Shown piece after piece: positions 45,400-56,672 of a stretch of DNA of 64,000 nt. The DNA is taken from positions 373,467,009 to 373,531,008 of the forward strand of contig NC_081415.1 of the NCBI RefSeq assembly GCF_030272615.1, read 5' to 3'. Position 1 is the first letter of the stretch. The number at the start of each line of letters is the position of its first letter. The notes under the pieces are model-generated. The model did no database searches and was not told where the DNA came from. It saw nothing but the letters and a program-made list of their open reading frames with translations. Made by a program: the position numbers and the translations under genes. This DNA comes from Cryptomeria japonica. Taxonomy: Eukaryota > Streptophyta > Pinopsida > Cupressales > Cupressaceae.

Positions 45400-45650
45400 T
45401 TTAGCCCCCACTTTAATGAGAGCATGAGCCTATGCAAATACTTGGGGTAAAATAGATGAAAGATGAGAGAGAGGACCAACTAGGAGCAAGATCACAAGGA
45501 GTAAAAGACATCACTAATTTTGAGGAACCAAGCCCCCAATATTAGGATCTTAACTCGTACAATCACATGCAAGGTTACATAAAACAAGACAGAAAAATGC
45601 AAACAAAGAAAAAAGGAAAAAGATACACAACTATAATGCTGAAAATTAGG
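45400..45650 (-). other. 3' internal end of the element owning LTR D
   Basis: Polypurine tract, then noncoding DNA (agatgagagagaggaccaac, caagcccccaatattagg). It is repeated with changes at 46964-47160, so two copies of the same element end lie side by side. Confidence 0.65.
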
Positions 45651-46963
45651 GTTTCTACTATTAGATGTAGTAAAACCACTATTTTTCTTAATTACCATCA
45701 TATTAGGGAAAGATAGGAATTTGATAGATCTTAACCTAATAGATATAGATTCTTATCAGATTCTAGGGGTCTTAAATGTGCCTCTTCTTTCCCTTAAGTT
45801 GAATTGAATTGTTGAAGATGTTGAAATTAGGGTAAATATATTGAAATTGAGGTAAAACACATGAGCAGTGAGCTATAGTCGTCAGATCGAGTCACAAACC
45901 AAGATTTGAGGAATATAGGTGTATTCAAAATTATTCCCAGAAGGAGTTCCTTATTTATTGGGACTAGAATGTTGGTCACTCTAGTCCTCCACACTTTTCA
46001 TACTCCAAAGTTGAATCTATTTGTCTTTATAAATAAAGTCAATTCTAAAGACTACAACTTCATTCCTGCTTGTGCGCACACTATAGAAGGGAATAGGTTG
46101 GGAATAGGGGTTTGCCTAACTCAAACCCTAGTTTAGGAATTAACCTTGAATGAAATATTACAAATACTGAAATAAGCAATGGAAAGATATACATCAAATT
46201 TGCAATGACTATTACCGATGCTTTGCTTCTTGAGTGTAATCGCATATGTTGTATGAAATGGCATGAACATGACAAAACCCTAATCATACACATGCTTGCA
46301 TATGAATGATGTAATTTTGCTCCACAATGATTGAATGAAGAATATGCAGCCTTGAAGATCTCTAAAAATGCTTGTTAATGCTTCAAGGATGCCCAAGAAT
46401 GCTTGATTTCTTGACCAGATAGATAGCTTAAATTGGATTAGATTAGAATAAGTTGAGAAGGTTTCCTTGTATAGGGATTTCATAATTAAAATCACCTTTA
46501 GGCCGACTTAGAATCGATATATTTTCACACAGAGCTAAATTTGAATAGGATAAGATCGCCCAATCATCCTCAAAAGGCAAGACCAAAGCGATGGGTGCTC
46601 TAGTCCCAACCACTTTTTTCCAAATTTTTAGGGATGCGAGATATCATGATTCTAATGCTAAATCCAACTCAGTGGCTCAACCCAAGATGTATAGATATAT
46701 GAAATATGCTTTGAGAGTTCAAATTAGGGCAACATTAAGGAAAAATTAGGATAAAATGATAAAGGGCACACCTAGAATAAAGGGTCAAAATAAGAGTGTG
46801 ATGATGTAAAAAAGTGGAATAAGACCCATAATATTCAATTAAATATTAATTAATTACAAGAAAGGTCCTATAATGCATAGAGGAAAGGGAAATACTAAAA
46901 TAGGTGCTAGGAGAGTGTAAAATTAGATACACTAATAAAGGGTGTATAATTTATGATGCTACA
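45651..46963 (-). repeat. Ty3 LTR 'C', inverse orientation, left edge approximate
   Basis: Minus-strand start at 46963 (gatgctaca on +), next to the purine tract 46964-46978. Shares with LTR B the phrases catgaacatgacaaaaccc (46263), tgaatgaaatattacaaat (46148) and gtttgcctaactcaaaccc (46111). More diverged and with indels relative to A and B. Confidence 0.65.
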
Positions 46964-47160
46964 TTTAGCCCTCACTTTAGTAGAGTATGAGCCTATGATC
47001 ATACTCTCGGTGAAGTACAAAGATGAGAGAGATGAGAAAATAGGATTGCAATCGCAAGGAGATAAGACTTCACTAATTTCAAGGAACCAAGCCCCCAATC
47101 TTAGGATCTTAACTCACACAATCATATGCAAGGACACATAACACAACCATTTAATACTAA
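46964..47160 (-). other. 3' internal end of the element owning LTR C
   Basis: Polypurine tract, then DNA homologous to 45400-45650 (ccaagcccccaatcttagga). No gene. Confidence 0.6.
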
Positions 47161-47339
47161 AAATAAGACCTCAAGTCAACTAGCCTAAGAGACCTCGATA
47201 ATCAAAATGTCTCAACCACTAATATCATTCTTGAAAAATGTCATCTCATGAACACAAGTGATCACATAAAAGAGAAAAGCACATATCATACATGAACTAC
47301 AAATAGAAAAGCTATGAGCTCATGAGAAGAAACAGAGGA

Positions 47340-47719
47340 AGCATGGATACACATTCTAGATGTGTTTTTCTAGGTGATCCACGAGAAGAAGAATGAGAGT
47401 GGACATGAATACACATTCTAGATGTGTTTTTCTATGTGATCTATGTTAGGAAGGAGAGTGCTAGTTCCACTCATCCTCGTGCATGTGTGTAGGTGATGTC
47501 TGGTTTCAAGTACATAACACCTCGTATAAGAGTTTTTTCCTCTTGTTTCGAGCATGCATCAACCTATTTAAGACATATAATGCAAATGCAAATGTCAGGG
47601 AGTGAATGTCTGGTTTCAAGAACATCTCGTATAAGAGTTTGTTTTCTCTGGTTTCAAGAATGTGTAACCCCATTTAAGACAAATGCATGTCTAGTATTGA
47701 GGACATCTTATGTAAGAGT
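47340..47719 (+). repeat. Minisatellite, left part
   Basis: Two repeat types. The first is an ~65-bp duplicated phrase, acattctagatgtgttttt (47350 and 47411). From 47490 there are ~90-bp units with tctggtttcaag, ctcgtataagagttttt and a taagacat ending. The array is interrupted by LTR B and continues at 48906-49040. Confidence 0.75.
47715..47719. repeat. Target-site duplication of LTR B, left copy (agagt)
   Basis: Identical to 48901-48905. Confidence 0.88.
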
Positions 47720-48900
47720 TGTAAAGGGGAAAGTTTTATTTGGAAATTTGCAACATAGGAGGAGAAATCACCAAATCAATTTTCACTTTGGAGAGGAATT
47801 TCTTTACATTCAAAAGAGGGGAGGAATCTACTAGATTCAATCTAAAATTAGATAGCGACCGAATACAAAGTGGATTGATTGATTATGATGTGTTTTTTCC
47901 TCTTTTGTAAGTTGAAATGTTGATTTAAGGTAAAGTGTTGGAATTGAAGACAAAACTGAGAAAATAATGAGCTACAGGTTTGGGATTTCATCATGCACCT
48001 AGATTTGAGTAATATGAGCTAATTCAGATCTACCTTGGGAAAATGCCCCAAAAAAGTAGGGATTGTGGCGCTGCCTTTTGGTCCTCTGAATTTTTTGTGC
48101 ATTGAAAAGGGTTTTTTCTGTGTCTGCAAATAAATCTTAATCTAAGAAGAACAGCTACGCACTCATTTCATGCACATAGAAAGAAGGGAGAAAAGGTTGG
48201 GAATAGGAATTTGCCTAAGTCAAACCCCAGTTTTGAATCAACATTGAATGAAATATTGCAAATTCTTGAAATAAATGATGGAAAGGTATTCCTCAGATCT
48301 GCAATGAGTGATGATGATGCTTTTCTTCTTGAATGTAATTACATATGTTTTATGAAATGGCATGAACATGACAAAACCCTAACACACAAACATGCTTGCA
48401 AAGAAATGATGCAATGTTGCTCCATAATGCATAGATGAAGAATATGCAGCCTTGAATAACTCTATAAATGCATAATGATGAATGCTTGATTGCTTGAATA
48501 TAGTATCCTTCTTACCCTTTCCTTTCTGTGTATCTCCAAATGAGAGGGGAAGACCTCCTTATATACTTGCCTGTCATCAAACATATTAATTTTATGATAT
48601 AGGCTGACATGGAGCAAGGTTTCCTAGTCAAATTTGAGATGGGGATAAGGGTCCAAATGAGGCCCCAATTAGGGAGGACCATGGTATGGCACCATGGTCC
48701 CAGTGAGGACCAAGACACCCTGGTCCTACACCAAATTGAGCTAGGGTTAAGGGGTCCCAACAAGGTAAAATATTAAAATATGATGTTTATGGCATGGCAG
48801 AGGCATAAATAGATCCCAATCAATAATGAGAATGATAACACTAAGGTAAGGGCCCCAAATATGGTCAAAATTGCAAAGGGTACAATTTTAGGATGCTACA
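47720..48900 (-). mobile_element. Solo Ty3 LTR 'B'
   Basis: 1181 bp. Minus strand starts TGTAGCATCCTAAAATTGTA at 48900 and ends CCCCTTTACA at 47720. It is flanked by a perfect agagt duplication and is a full-length partner of LTR A in reverse orientation. It contains tataaggaggtc (minus, about 48560), a likely core promoter. Confidence 0.9.
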
Positions 48901-49040
48901 AGAGTTATTTTTCTCTAGTTTCGATGATGTGCACCCCGTTTAAGACATATATCAATGTTGTGTCTAGTTTCTGGCATGAAGCATCTTGTATAAGAGTTTT
49001 TCTCTCTTGTTATGAGTCTGAACACCTCATTTAAGACATG
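48901..49040 (+). repeat. Minisatellite, right part (with right agagt duplication)
   Basis: Begins with the target duplication agagt and goes on with ctctagtttcgatgatg, gtttaagacatat, tctagtttctggcatgaag and cttgtataagagtttttctc, continuing the units left of LTR B. Confidence 0.75.
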
Positions 49041-49623
49041 CAAAGATACAATACAATATGATACAAAGAGGGTGATATGTATGCCTCCCCCCCCTTAAGA
49101 TGTCAACATAACCCTATGTTGATGTCTTAAGGAAGCCAAAAGAAAGGACACCCACCTTCAACACCAAGGAGATATCCTTCAGGAAACAATATTCATAAAT
49201 CCATGCTAAAGAGAGAATACTCTTATAATAAAGGATAAGATAGTTGAAAAAGACATATCTTGCAACAAGTGTAAAGAGGATCCTTGGAGGAGAAGAGATC
49301 TTTTCTCAAAATACATCTACCTCCAAGAGGATTTTCTTGAACAAATATATCTTCTTCTACCAACATAAGGGAAGGAGATCAAGAATGCCTACCTTCCCCC
49401 AATTTCTAGGTGAAAGGTATTCTTGATGAAGGATGACACACTTTTGACCCACTGTGAGGGGTAAGTTTATAATAGATATACATTGCCAAGTGAAAAAGAG
49501 TTTGTAGTCAAGGATACATGCCTCCTGCATAAGAGAGCATCCTTGAGAAAACAACAACTTCACACAAGTAATGACATAAAATCATAAGCAACCACAACTC
49601 AACAAAGGAAAATTTGATCCCTA
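49041..49623. other. No gene seen; repeat-like DNA
   Basis: Contains tcaacataaccctatgttga (49108-49127), an inverted repeat within ttaagatgtcaacat...atgttgatgtcttaa, which could fold into a strong hairpin. Otherwise A-rich without ORF. Its style (aaggagatat, cttgaagaag words) is similar to 62960-63330. Confidence 0.45.
49098..49134. repeat. Long perfect hairpin
   Basis: ttaagatgtcaacataacc and its near-complement with a central c-c-t-a loop (…tatgttgatgtcttaa). Stem arms are about 15 bp with one mismatch. Confidence 0.75.
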
Positions 49624-49661
49624 GGTAAGTGCACCAATATGGTGAACAGAAAAGTGGCCAC
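49624..49661 (+). repeat. Left inverted terminal-type sequence of a 13.3-kb block
   Basis: ggtaagtgcaccaatatgg then tgaacagaaaagtggccac. Its reverse complement, with one ~10-base insertion, is at 62905-62952. Such pairs are typical of DNA transposon ends, but no transposase is seen between them. Confidence 0.6.
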
Positions 49662-49689
49662 ATGCAAAAAAAATGAATTTTTTCATAAC

Positions 49690-49882
49690 CGTGCGTGTTT
49701 TATGAAATTCAAAAACGTGCTAGGCTTGGTAGCCAAAAATAATATAAAAAAAAATTGAAAACGTGTATGAGTTATGCAAACCTAATGCGAACGTTCACAA
49801 TTTCTCATAACCCGTATGGGTTATGCAAAACTAGAAGTTTTGGCCTTAGTTATGAATAACCCGTACAGGTTATGTAGAACTA
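49690..49882. repeat. Cluster of imperfect palindromes (cataacccgta/tgggttatg)
   Basis: cataacccgtatgggttatg at 49806-49825 is a 20-base palindrome with one mismatched pair; ataacccgtacaggttat (about 49856-49873) and weaker forms (cgtgtatgagttatg) accompany it. The same words recur at 61930-62010. Confidence 0.8.
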
Positions 49883-49900
49883 GGAACCAAAGAGGAAGTG

Positions 49901-49901
<1 letters not shown>

Positions 49902-49963
<62 letters not shown>

Positions 49964-50328
49964 GGATAAGGAGAGGGGGTGAGAGAAATATTTAGACATA
50001 GAGAGTTAGAGGGAGAGAGTAGGGATAGGGGAGGGAGAGAGAGAGTATGGGGTGGGAAGAGAGATAGAATAGGAGAGGGAGAGGGAGAGAGAGTTAGAGA
50101 TAGAGAGATAATAGAATAAGGAGAGGGAAAGAGATAGGTAAAGAAAGAGAAGGGAGAGAGGGTGAGAATATGATTAAGAGAGAGAGAGAGATATATATAT
50201 ATAATAGGATAAGGAGAGGGGGAGGGAGAGAGAGTAGAGATAGAAAGAGAAGGGGATAGGGGATATGAAGAGAGGAAGAGATACGGGAAAAGAAAGAGAA
50301 GGGAGAGAGGGTGAGAATAGGATTAAGA

Positions 50329-50370
<42 letters not shown>

Positions 50371-50711
50371 GATAAGGAGAGGGGGTGAGAGAGAGAGAGA
50401 GTATGGAGGGGGGAGGAAGAGAGAGTTAGAGAGAGAGTAGGGGGTAGGAAGAGGGATGGAATAGGATAAGGAGTTGGGGAGGGAGAGAGAGTTAGAGATA
50501 GAGAGAGAAGGGGATAGGAAGAGAGGGAGAGAGATAGGGAAAGAAAGTGAAGGGAGAGAGGGTGAGAATAGGATTAAGAGAGAGAGAGAAGGAGATAGAA
50601 AGAGAGAGTGAGTCAGAGAGAGAGAGATAATAGGTTAAGGAGAGGGGGAGGGAGGGAGAGAGAGATTGGGAAAAGGAGAGGGGGAGAGGGAGAGAGAGGA
50701 ATATTGGGAAA

Positions 50712-50788
<77 letters not shown>
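49902..50788 (+). repeat. GA-rich microsatellite 1
   Basis: Pure (GA)n runs at 49902-49960, 50330-50366 and 50715-50787, linked by purine-only DNA with repeated phrases such as gagagttagagatagagaga and ggataaggagagggg. All ORFs here (Arg/Glu or Ser/Leu repeats) are artefacts. Confidence 0.95.
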
Positions 50789-50791
<3 letters not shown>

Positions 50792-52097
50792 GTGTCATGC
50801 CCAAACTTTTGGGCAAAAAACACAACAAAAAAATTTTTAAACACTTAATTACTTGTGACCTATGTTTAATTATATGTGACAACTTAACAAGTTGTACCAA
50901 ATGAAATCTTAATTGATATAAAAATGGTTTTCTAAAGTGAGCGATGAATTAAAATTTAACTAGAAGTCTTAGGTTTCAACTTAAACTCCTAAGCGATAGA
51001 ATTAGATTTTTCACTTACGCAACAATTATGATAACTCCTATTATCAAAGCAGAATAAATTTATTTTATAAGGACAATATCCTTTTAGATATTAAATAAAT
51101 TCGCTCAAAAGCCCCTTCAGTTTTGATTACATTTAATAATATTTAAATAGCCCAATTCTACTAAATTGACATTAATACAATTTCTTGAATTAATATCAAT
51201 TATTTATCTAAGTAAAGGGATATCAAGTTTCCCCATTCATTGATAATTATAATCTCTTCATTATAACTCAATTAATTTTTGAGTCTATTAAATCAATATT
51301 AATACAATTCGATGTATTAGCATTAATTAATTAAGTAATTAAAAATAAAGTGTCAAATGTCATTATATTAATCAAATTATTTACTAAAAGGTTACACTTG
51401 GGTTAAATAAATTCAAAAGATCAAGTCCATTGATTTATTTTACAAATATATTATTCCACTACCATTCCCCCTCACATAACCAATAATAATCATTTAAAAA
51501 CCTTCATTAAATTATTCCAACTAAAGTATTCCATTAAAATTTCCAAAATGTATTTATATATCTATAAAATTTCTCCTTTTTTTTAATTTACGCATTATCC
51601 CTTTTTAAATTAAACTATTCATTATGCTTAACAATACCTATTAATAAATGTTAATAAAAGGAGATTAAACATTTACATATATATTCTTGCATCTAGTAAT
51701 ATAGTCTAACCAATGAATTGAGAACACCATAATGCCTATATAAAATCAATTCATCTTTGAACAAAAATTAAAAATCTTTCCCCATAAAAATTTCATTACT
51801 ATTGATCAGGAAATTCCCCCACCCCAAAAAAACTTATTTAAAATTTCAAACCCCTCCCTTATTATTTTATTCTTTTATTTAAAAGAACATGTGGGCATAA
51901 CCCTATTTAGGGTTTTCCCCACTTTTTCTTTATTATTTTTTTTTTTCTCTTTTTTTTATAACCTCCAAACTTATCCATTCCTCTCTTTATGTCCCTAACT
52001 AAGTTAGGGTTTATTATTTTGTTGCAAGGCATCTTTTAAACATGGCGGCCCATGAAATGTGCAGGTCGACGGGGAGGAGGGATGGAGCTTGAACCGA
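50789..52097. other. AT-rich DNA without gene
   Basis: Starts agtgtcatgcccaaacttttggg. Rich in aattaatatt words and T runs (51930-51960). No ORF. The start resembles an LTR start (TGTCATGCCC), but I found no matching copy. Confidence 0.4.
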
Positions 52098-52292
52098 CCA
52101 CTATGGTTAGCCACAGTGGCAGTCGAACCGCCCACTATGGTTATACCATAGTGGCGGCCGTGGTCGTCCACTATGGGTTAACCACAGTGGGCGGCTTGTG
52201 CCGCCACTATGGTTAAGCCACACTGGACGGCCCACTATGGCTTAACCATAGTGGCGGCATGAGCCATCCACTGTGGTTAACCCATAGTGGTG
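52098..52292. repeat. GC-rich tandem hairpin array
   Basis: Six units beginning at about 52098, 52132, 52168, 52204, 52232 and 52268 (28-36 bp apart). Each is an inverted repeat of the type ccactatggttaaccatagtgg with small changes, separated by ggcggc/cgtcc spacers. GC content is far above the surrounding AT-rich DNA. Confidence 0.88.
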
Positions 52293-52350
52293 GTGGCGTC
52301 TGCCAAGGGGTAGGGTGGGGTAGAGCCCTTGGCTCCCCCATCCCGATCTG

Positions 52351-52351
<1 letters not shown>

Positions 52352-52398
<47 letters not shown>
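52352..52398. repeat. (AT)n microsatellite
   Basis: Pure alternating AT run. Similar runs at 52553-52578 and a mixed tat/atta run at 52715-52765. Confidence 0.95.
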
Positions 52399-52402
<4 letters not shown>

Positions 52403-53640
52403 AAATTCTTTTCTATTTTTATTTACTCTTCTTTCAATGTTTTTTTTTTTTTTTAAACGTAGAAAATATGATTTGGTAAAAATAAAGGGCAACAGAGAAA
52501 TGTATGTTTATTTCTCATGCAGAACAACTATAACATTATTTTATAAAAAAGATATATATATATATATATATATATATATCTGAACCATAAATGTAAATAA
52601 ATACATGTTTATAGATGAACAAATTTAGACTCACTATATAAAAGTATATTATTTTTTTATTTTTATTTTTTATTTACTTCTAACAATAGCTTAGTATATA
52701 GGAAACCATTAGATATATATATATTATTATATTATTATATTACTATATTATTATATTATTATATATATAAATCTGCTACAATACATTTACTGAGAGCATG
52801 ACATTCATAAATTAGCAACATTTATTTATATGTTCTATATGGATTCATTTGGCTACATTTACTTGTTGAGCAAAAATATTTTTCAGCATAGCATATTTAG
52901 CAGTCATGAATTTATTTTATAACATAACTAACAAAATCTGATTTTATTTAATATATAAGTGAAGAAAAATTGCATCCCATAATGGTTTATTTTATAACAA
53001 TATTGGTTCATTTCTATTTAAGACCAGCCAGCAATATCACTTTAGTGAGCATAATGAATAAATCACTAGCTGTTAATTATAAGCTTTAACTTTTTAATTT
53101 CACATTCTACTAATTATTTACTTCCTACTTCAGGTTGCTACTAGCATTATTATTTTTCTTTTACAGGAATATGCTCCAATAAATAAATGAACTGCAATAT
53201 ATGCTTATTCAACTTTACATGTTTAGGTTTCATTCTAAGCTAGTCTACACCATAAAACTGATTATAGAAATAAGCTACATTTATTTAAATATTTTTCTTC
53301 CCTTTCATTTTATATATATTTCTTCCAACAAACAATAAAACAGAAAATAAGTTTATTTTTCCTACTCTTTTCCATTGATAATAAATGACAATATAGGAAT
53401 GTTTTAAAACTGCTTCTTTGATTTCTTTATAATGAAAATGCAACAAAGGGATAAGTATACATTCTTATTTTTTTTTTTTTTGTATCCCTTTACAATAATA
53501 ACAAAAGATTACATCCTCAAGCCTCTACATATCTACAAGAAACATATATTCTCCAGATTTTAAATAAGACTAATAGGAGACCAGGCACACAATCTTGACT
53601 TTTCTTCATTCTTTCTTCCCAAAGCAAACCTGCAATAAAG
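52399..53640. other. AT-rich DNA without gene
   Basis: Low-complexity T runs (52440-52455, 53468-53481) and TA microsatellites. No ORF of note. Confidence 0.5.
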
Positions 53641-55429
53641 CTTACGGGTTGTGACCATGGAAGCTCACCTCCCAACCTAGGTTTACATGAAGCCACCCTG
53701 AGCTAGGAGAACCAAGACTAAATGGGATACAACCATTGCAAACAAAACATAATAAGATTCACAACCATAGAACTTCCATCCCAAGAATAAACAAGTCACC
53801 AAGTGACTATTTCTTGTGGGGTGAAGGTGGACCAAATACCTAGAGGAGAATCTGCACATAGAAGAACATATTTCCTTTGCAAGGCTACCAAGTAGAATAA
53901 CCACAAGTTCCAAACTGGCATACAAGCTCAATTCTCCCCTTATGACCCCCATTGTATAAACATAAAAACAACGATGCAGCAAGGGGTCTACAACCCTTGT
54001 GTATCACTCTCTTCCCAGAAGAGAGTCTCTACACTCTTTGGTTGTCAAGCAGCCCTTCACCCCCAAGCCTACTCTACCCTCCCAAGGGTGAGTATGGCCT
54101 TGAACACCCAAAACATATAACATGAAATATGCAAGACACAAAATACAAAATGAAGAACTCCAACCAATCTTCCCAAGCCTACAAGAAAACAACCATAGAA
54201 AAGCCAAACAATCTTTCCATGTTAATAATACAAACATAAATAGGAGAGTATTTCAACCAACCTTAAAACCTACAAATTGAAATGAGTAGAAGTTGTAGGA
54301 GAGCTACCCAATCCACTATTCTTTTCCTTCTCAAGACTTAGCCAAAATTTCAACTCCAAAACTAAAATTTCTCAAGAATCTCTCAAACCATTCCCTAAGA
54401 AGATACTCCTCACTCTTTCCAATCCTCTTGGGAAGGGTGAGGGATTTTCATAGGTTGGTCTTCCCAACACCTTACAATCTCTCTATACAGGGAACCCTAA
54501 AAAGGTGAGAGAAAATGGGGAAGAGCAAATATCACTCATTAGGAGGGTTGTCTAACCTAGGTAAGATCCTCAAAAGTTGAAATTCGGCCATCTTGAAAAA
54601 CTCAACTTTTGAGGTGACTAGATAGTCACCATGGAGTGGACACATGGCTAAAATTGGCCTTTACCCATAGGTATAACATATGGACCATTAAAATGCCCCT
54701 AACCTAACCTTAGGAGTTAGTTTGACCCTCTAGAAACCCACCTGAAGTTTACCTACGGGTCGAACTTGAGTTGACCACTCCAAAGGCTCCCTATCCAAGA
54801 CTTATTTGGGACCACACTAAAATATTTGAAAAATTACATTGGTAACACCAATTCCCTCCAAGAGACATGTCACTGCCAACTCACTTTACAACACATGTGT
54901 CAAGTGATGCAATAAAAATACAATACTTAAATTCACATGGCAATGTCCCTTTTTGGATTTAACAATTTTAATAAATACAATTTAACACACATTCAAGCAT
55001 TCACATTTACGAATAAAACACATTACACATGAGGTGTTGTCTTTCCAAATAGACAACCCTTGGCTTCACAAATGCACATAGGTTTAGGCTTGGTTCTCTG
55101 AATAGTTTCCATGGTCACATGGATTAGTTTTCCTACACATCTCACTTTGCACATTAGTAACCCCAAATAATCACATATAATATCAACATATGAAAAGAAT
55201 ACAATTCAAACACTTGGCATACAATTTTAATCATAACAATAAATTTATCATTTATCCAATAAAATCCACATAAAGCAATTTACTCAAAGGCATCATCATA
55301 ATCCTTATGAAACTCAATCATTATGTTGAACAATAGATTTAAATTTAAAAATCTTCCCAAAGGTGCAAAAAGTTGGTGCAAAATTAGAAGATTGTTTATA
55401 TTTTTCCCCTTAGAAGGGTCATATGAAAA
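53641..55429. other. No recognised gene
   Basis: More balanced base composition than the flanks. Two minus-strand ORFs of 77-99 codons (53683-53982, 54004-54237) have no recognisable motif. The sequence has the look of old noncoding repeat DNA. Confidence 0.4.
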
Positions 55430-56370
55430 ATATCGATGAAACTTAAAATGTTTCATCAATACTAAAAAGATCATCGGCCAAAATATTATGTTGAACACCT
55501 CAAGAAGAGTCTCACCGAAAGGATAGTTTCATCGAAATGAAACATAAAGTGTAAAGCACTAAGTTAAAATGATTTCGGTGAAATATCTATTTTGGTAGAT
55601 GAAAGAAATGACTCATCGATGCTCCAATTTCATCAAAAAGCAGAAAGTAAATGAAAGGTGATGTCGAGGAAATTAAGCTACCGAAGAAACCTAAAAATAT
55701 CCATCAAAAGGCAAATCCTATTGATAGCAATATGTCGATAAAAAATAGAAGGGTTCCATCGATAAAGGAAAGGCATCGAAGAGGGGAAGGCTTCAACAGG
55801 ACCATCGGATACTTTATCGAAACAAAAGTCTCATTGATAGGGAAAGTATATCGATGAAAAAAGGACTTCGGCGGGCCAGCATAAAGTTTCATCGAAGCAT
55901 AAAACTCATTGAAATACAATATTGATGAAAGTCATGACAAACTCATCGACAAAGATCTCATCAAAGAAAGGATGGTTTCGGGGAAACTAAAAGATGGTTT
56001 TTCGACAAGGGCCATTTACCGATGAAATGATATCGAAGAAAACAAATATATTCTCATCGATAGTGTTTGTCGATGAAAATGATACATCGAGGAAGCACTT
56101 AATTCATCAGTTGAAGTTATGGTCTTATCGATGAAAATATGATATCGAGTAGGACCTAGAATAACTTAACGACATGTATTTTTCACCGAGAGGAGGGAGT
56201 TTCTAACAAGCAGATAGTATATCAATGAAAAAGCGATTTTTGCTGATACAAAGCTTTCATCGATCCCGAAAGAACATAAAGTAAGTTGTGTCGATGAAGA
56301 ATAGCTTTCGATGAAAGGTTAAAGAACTCCACCGAAGACAAGGGTTTCGATGAAAAGCTAAATTCACAGT
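55430..56370. repeat. Region dense in CGATGAA / TTCATCG motif
   Basis: The motif cgatgaa or its complement ttcatcg, alone or as tcatcgatgaa-like palindromes, occurs many times in both orientations at irregular spacing (for example 55434, 55851, 56021, 56083, 56137, 56300, 56349). It is dispersed, not tandem. Copia-type LTRs in this window show similar scatter of their own motif (ACCGGT, ACCGAGT), so this may be part of an LTR. Confidence 0.6.
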
Positions 56371-56672
56371 CACTTCGGCTAAACATTGGTTCCTGCAAAG
56401 AAATTAAAAGCTTGAATTGAAGGTGTCACATCTGCAATTAAGTTCAAACACTTGAGTGACCATTGCAAGCACAGAGACATTAACTATTGTGTCTGATACA
56501 AGTTGTTCACAAAATTACAGTTAAATTGATCGAATTTTTCATGAGAACCAGATAATTGCCAAGATCCAGAAAGTTGCAGGGAGTTAGCTGAGGCTCAAAA
56601 GGAGTAGTTCAAATAGATAGAAGAGTTTAATAGTTCTCCAAGTAAGTGTGATATCCCACATTGATTGAAGTT

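Noticed and set aside
49806..49873. Interstitial telomere repeat (aaccc words)
   Set aside because: Words are palindromic and spaced, not tandem TTTAGGG repeats.
50608..50904. ORFs of Arg/Glu and Ser/Leu repeats
   Set aside because: Products of the GA microsatellite read in several frames; the same applies at 61060-61684.
50790..52097. LTR beginning TGTCATGCCC
   Set aside because: Only the start looks LTR-like; no second copy, purine tract or primer site was found.
52329..52583. ORFs with Tyr-Ile repeats
   Set aside because: AT microsatellite reading.
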